Source: Ruminococcus sp.
GTDB lineage: Bacteria > Bacillota > Clostridia > Oscillospirales > Acutalibacteraceae
Direction of reading: 5' to 3'
Assembly: GCA_004558485.1 (NCBI GenBank)
Contig: SFCS01000019.1
Location: 1 to 21,028, forward strand
DNA length: 21,028 nucleotides
Position numbers and translations under genes: made by a program. Positions 19,409 to 21,028 of this stretch are shown here, one piece after another. The notes beneath the pieces were generated by a model. That model did no database searches. It was not told the DNA's origin and saw only the letters and a list, made by a program, of their open reading frames with translations. Each line of letters opens with the position of its first letter. Position 1 is the first letter of the stretch.

Positions 19409-20944
19409 ATGGAAAAAATTCTGGTTTTGGATTTCGGCGGGCAGTATAATCAGCTCATCGCCCGCCGCGTGCGCGATCACCGCGTGTTTGCGGAGATCCT
19501 CCCCTACACCGCGCCGCTGTCGGTCATCAAGGAAAACGGCTATCGCGGCATCATTTTCACGGGCGGCCCGAACTCGGTGTTCGACCCCGCCTCGCCGCAC
19601 TATGATCCGGCGATCCTCGACATCGGCGTGCCGATCCTCGGCATCTGCTACGGCTGCCAGCTCACCGCTTTCATGGCGGGCGGCAGGGTGGAGACCGCCG
19701 AGCAGTCGGAATACGGCAAGATCGATCTGCATGTGACCGACGCCGCATCGCCGCTTTTTGCGGACATCCCGACGGACAGCGTCGTGTGGATGAGCCACAC
19801 CGACCGCGTCACTGTGCCGCCTGCCGGCTTTGCCGTCACGGCGACCACCGACGCCTGCCCCGTCGCGGCGATGGAGGATGCCACGCGCCGTTTGTATGCG
19901 GTACAGTTCCACCCCGAGGTCACCCACAGCGTTTACGGCAATAAATTGCTGGAAAACTTCCTCTATCGCGTCTGCGGCTGCAGCGGAGATTGGGAGATGG
20001 ACAGCTTCATCGAGGACACCGTCGCCCGCCTGCGGGAGCAAATCGGCGACAAGCAGGTCATCCTCGGCCTGTCCGGCGGTGTCGACTCCTCGGTCGCGGC
20101 GGGACTGCTCAGCCGCGCGGTAGGCAAGCAGCTCACCTGCGTGTTCGTCGATCAGGGCCTTATGCGCAAGGACGAGGGGGATTTTGTCGAAAAGACCTTC
20201 ACCTCGCTGTTTGACATGCGCTTTGTGCGCGTGAACTGTCAGGAGCATTTTCTGTCCTGCCTCAAGGGTGTCGTCGATCCCGAGCAAAAACGGCATATCA
20301 TCGGCACGGAGTTTTATAAGGTGTTTTGGGAGGAGATCCGTCGTCGCAGCAGCGAAAAGGGCTTTTTCGCGCAGGGCACGATCTATCCCGACTGCATTGA
20401 GTCCGGCAAGGGAGACGCCGACAAGATCAAAACGCATCACAACAAGGTGAAGATGCCGGACGATGTGGAGTTCCTCGGCATCATCGAACCGCTTTGCGAC
20501 CTTTTCAAGGACGAGGTGCGCCGCGTCGGCGAAAAGCTCGGCATTCCGCACGAGCTTGTGTGGCGTCAGCCGTTCCCCGGTCCGGGACTCGGCGTGCGCA
20601 TCATCGGCGAGATCACCGCCGAAAAGGTGGAGATCCTGCAAAACGCCGACTGGGTGCTGCGGGACGAAATGGCCAAAAACGGCTATGAGCAGCACTTGGC
20701 GCAGTTCTTCTGCGTGCTGCCGGGCGTGAGCACCGTAGGTGTCATGGGCGACCACCGCACCTATGACCACCTCGTCGCCATCCGCGCCGTCACGACCGAC
20801 GACTTCATGACCGCCGACTGGGCAAAGATCCCCTATGACATCCTCGCCCGCGTCAGCAACCGCATCACCAACGAAGTAAAGCACGTCAACCGCGTGGTCT
20901 ACGACATCACGACCAAGCCCCCCGCAACGGTGGAGTGGGAGTGA
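19409..20944 (+). CDS. guaA: GMP synthase (glutamine-hydrolysing)
   Basis: The 511-residue enzyme converts XMP to GMP with ATP and glutamine. The N-terminal class I amidotransferase domain (1-190) has the nucleophile C80 in GICYGCQL and the partners H168 and E170 in FHPEVTHS. The ATP pyrophosphatase domain begins with the PP-loop LSGGVDSSVA (221-230), and the dimerisation domain ends ITTKPPATVEWE, the expected C-terminus. The residue after YG in the nucleophile motif is Cys (C83), where Met or Gln is usual. The ATG at 19409 follows GAGGTG overlapping the purA stop; an upstream TTG at 19397 is not needed. Together purA and guaA commit IMP-derived pools to adenine and guanine nucleotides. Confidence 0.97.
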   Translation: MEKILVLDFGGQYNQLIARRVRDHRVFAEILPYTAPLSVIKENGYRGIIFTGGPNSVFDPASPHYDPAILDIGVPILGICYGCQLTAFMAGGRVETAEQSEYGKIDLHVTDAASPLFADIPTDSVVWMSHTDRVTVPPAGFAVTATTDACPVAAMEDATRRLYAVQFHPEVTHSVYGNKLLENFLYRVCGCSGDWEMDSFIEDTVARLREQIGDKQVILGLSGGVDSSVAAGLLSRAVGKQLTCVFVDQGLMRKDEGDFVEKTFTSLFDMRFVRVNCQEHFLSCLKGVVDPEQKRHIIGTEFYKVFWEEIRRRSSEKGFFAQGTIYPDCIESGKGDADKIKTHHNKVKMPDDVEFLGIIEPLCDLFKDEVRRVGEKLGIPHELVWRQPFPGPGLGVRIIGEITAEKVEILQNADWVLRDEMAKNGYEQHLAQFFCVLPGVSTVGVMGDHRTYDHLVAIRAVTTDDFMTADWAKIPYDILARVSNRITNEVKHVNRVVYDITTKPPATVEWE

Positions 20945-20971
20945 GTTTTTGAAACTCCGAACCCGTTGCGG
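20922..20971. repeat. Inverted repeat spanning the guaA stop codon
   Basis: CCGCAACGG (20922-20930) in the last codons of guaA is the exact complement of CCGTTGCGG (20963-20971). Inside lies a second dyad, GAGTTT (20943-20948) with AAACTC (20952-20957), centred just past the TGA. There is no T-run directly after the outer arm, so it is not a standard terminator. Confidence 0.7.
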
Positions 20972-21001
20972 CACAACGATTTTGCGGTTTTATATCTCTC
21001 T

Positions 21002-21022
21002 TTTGATAACGATTTGATAACG
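21002..21022. repeat. Tandem 10-mer TTTGATAACG
   Basis: TTTGATAACG occurs at 21002-21011 and again at 21013-21022, a period of 11 bases or about one helical turn. It lies at the right edge in an AT-rich stretch after guaA. Spacing of one turn is what a DNA-binding protein site would show, but no adjoining gene is visible. Confidence 0.6.
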
Positions 21023-21028
21023 CTCCCC

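Overview
The window looks like chromosomal core DNA of a high-GC member of the Clostridia, most likely a gut Oscillospiraceae/Ruminococcaceae-type bacterium. That placement is an inference. It rests on strong third-position G/C bias, Shine-Dalgarno sites of the AGGAGG type, sigma-A-type promoters with 17-bp spacers, and Firmicute-type families: a YfhO membrane protein, an S1-domain protein, a lipoprotein peptide binder, and small helical proteins of a kind I recall from clostridial genomes. I see no rRNA, tRNA, CRISPR array, transposase or integrase.

Layout, left to right. A minus-strand promoter points out of the left edge. Next is a YfcE-type phosphoesterase (minus) diverging from a tightly packed plus-strand operon of three small uncharacterised proteins (693-1533), closed by a 15-bp bidirectional hairpin. 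Then come minus-strand NADP isocitrate dehydrogenase, an orphan peptide-binding lipoprotein and an S1-domain RNA-binding protein. Divergent from these is a 987-residue YfhO-type membrane protein. A sugar-metabolism-like cassette follows: ThuA-like protein plus Gfo/Idh/MocA oxidoreductase on minus, with a divergent AraC regulator whose promoter is interleaved with theirs. The AraC gene overlaps a gene for a single-pass membrane protein. A CoA-acyltransferase-fold protein that has lost its catalytic residues, and a cytoplasmic GH13 maltodextrin hydrolase, complete the plus-strand block.

The stretch 14909-15322 is the least ordinary part. It holds a 44-codon ORF that appears frameshifted, a strong bidirectional terminator, and a pair of near-identical 31-bp direct repeats 152 bp apart flanking a hairpin-rich spacer. 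Beyond it lies a minus-strand membrane protein whose N-terminus resembles the DNA-binding domain of PriA helicase.

The right end is housekeeping: rplM-rpsI (minus) and a divergent purA-guaA pair that supplies both AMP and GMP branches from IMP. The guaA stop codon lies inside an inverted repeat, and the final 84 bases are visibly more AT-rich and contain a tandem 10-mer. The 3' end of guaA is a known insertion site for mobile elements, so an island could begin at the right edge.

I do not see a clearly new multi-gene defence or biosynthetic system. The best candidates for something undescribed are the three-gene small-protein operon, the PriA-like/transmembrane fusion protein and the 31-bp repeat element.
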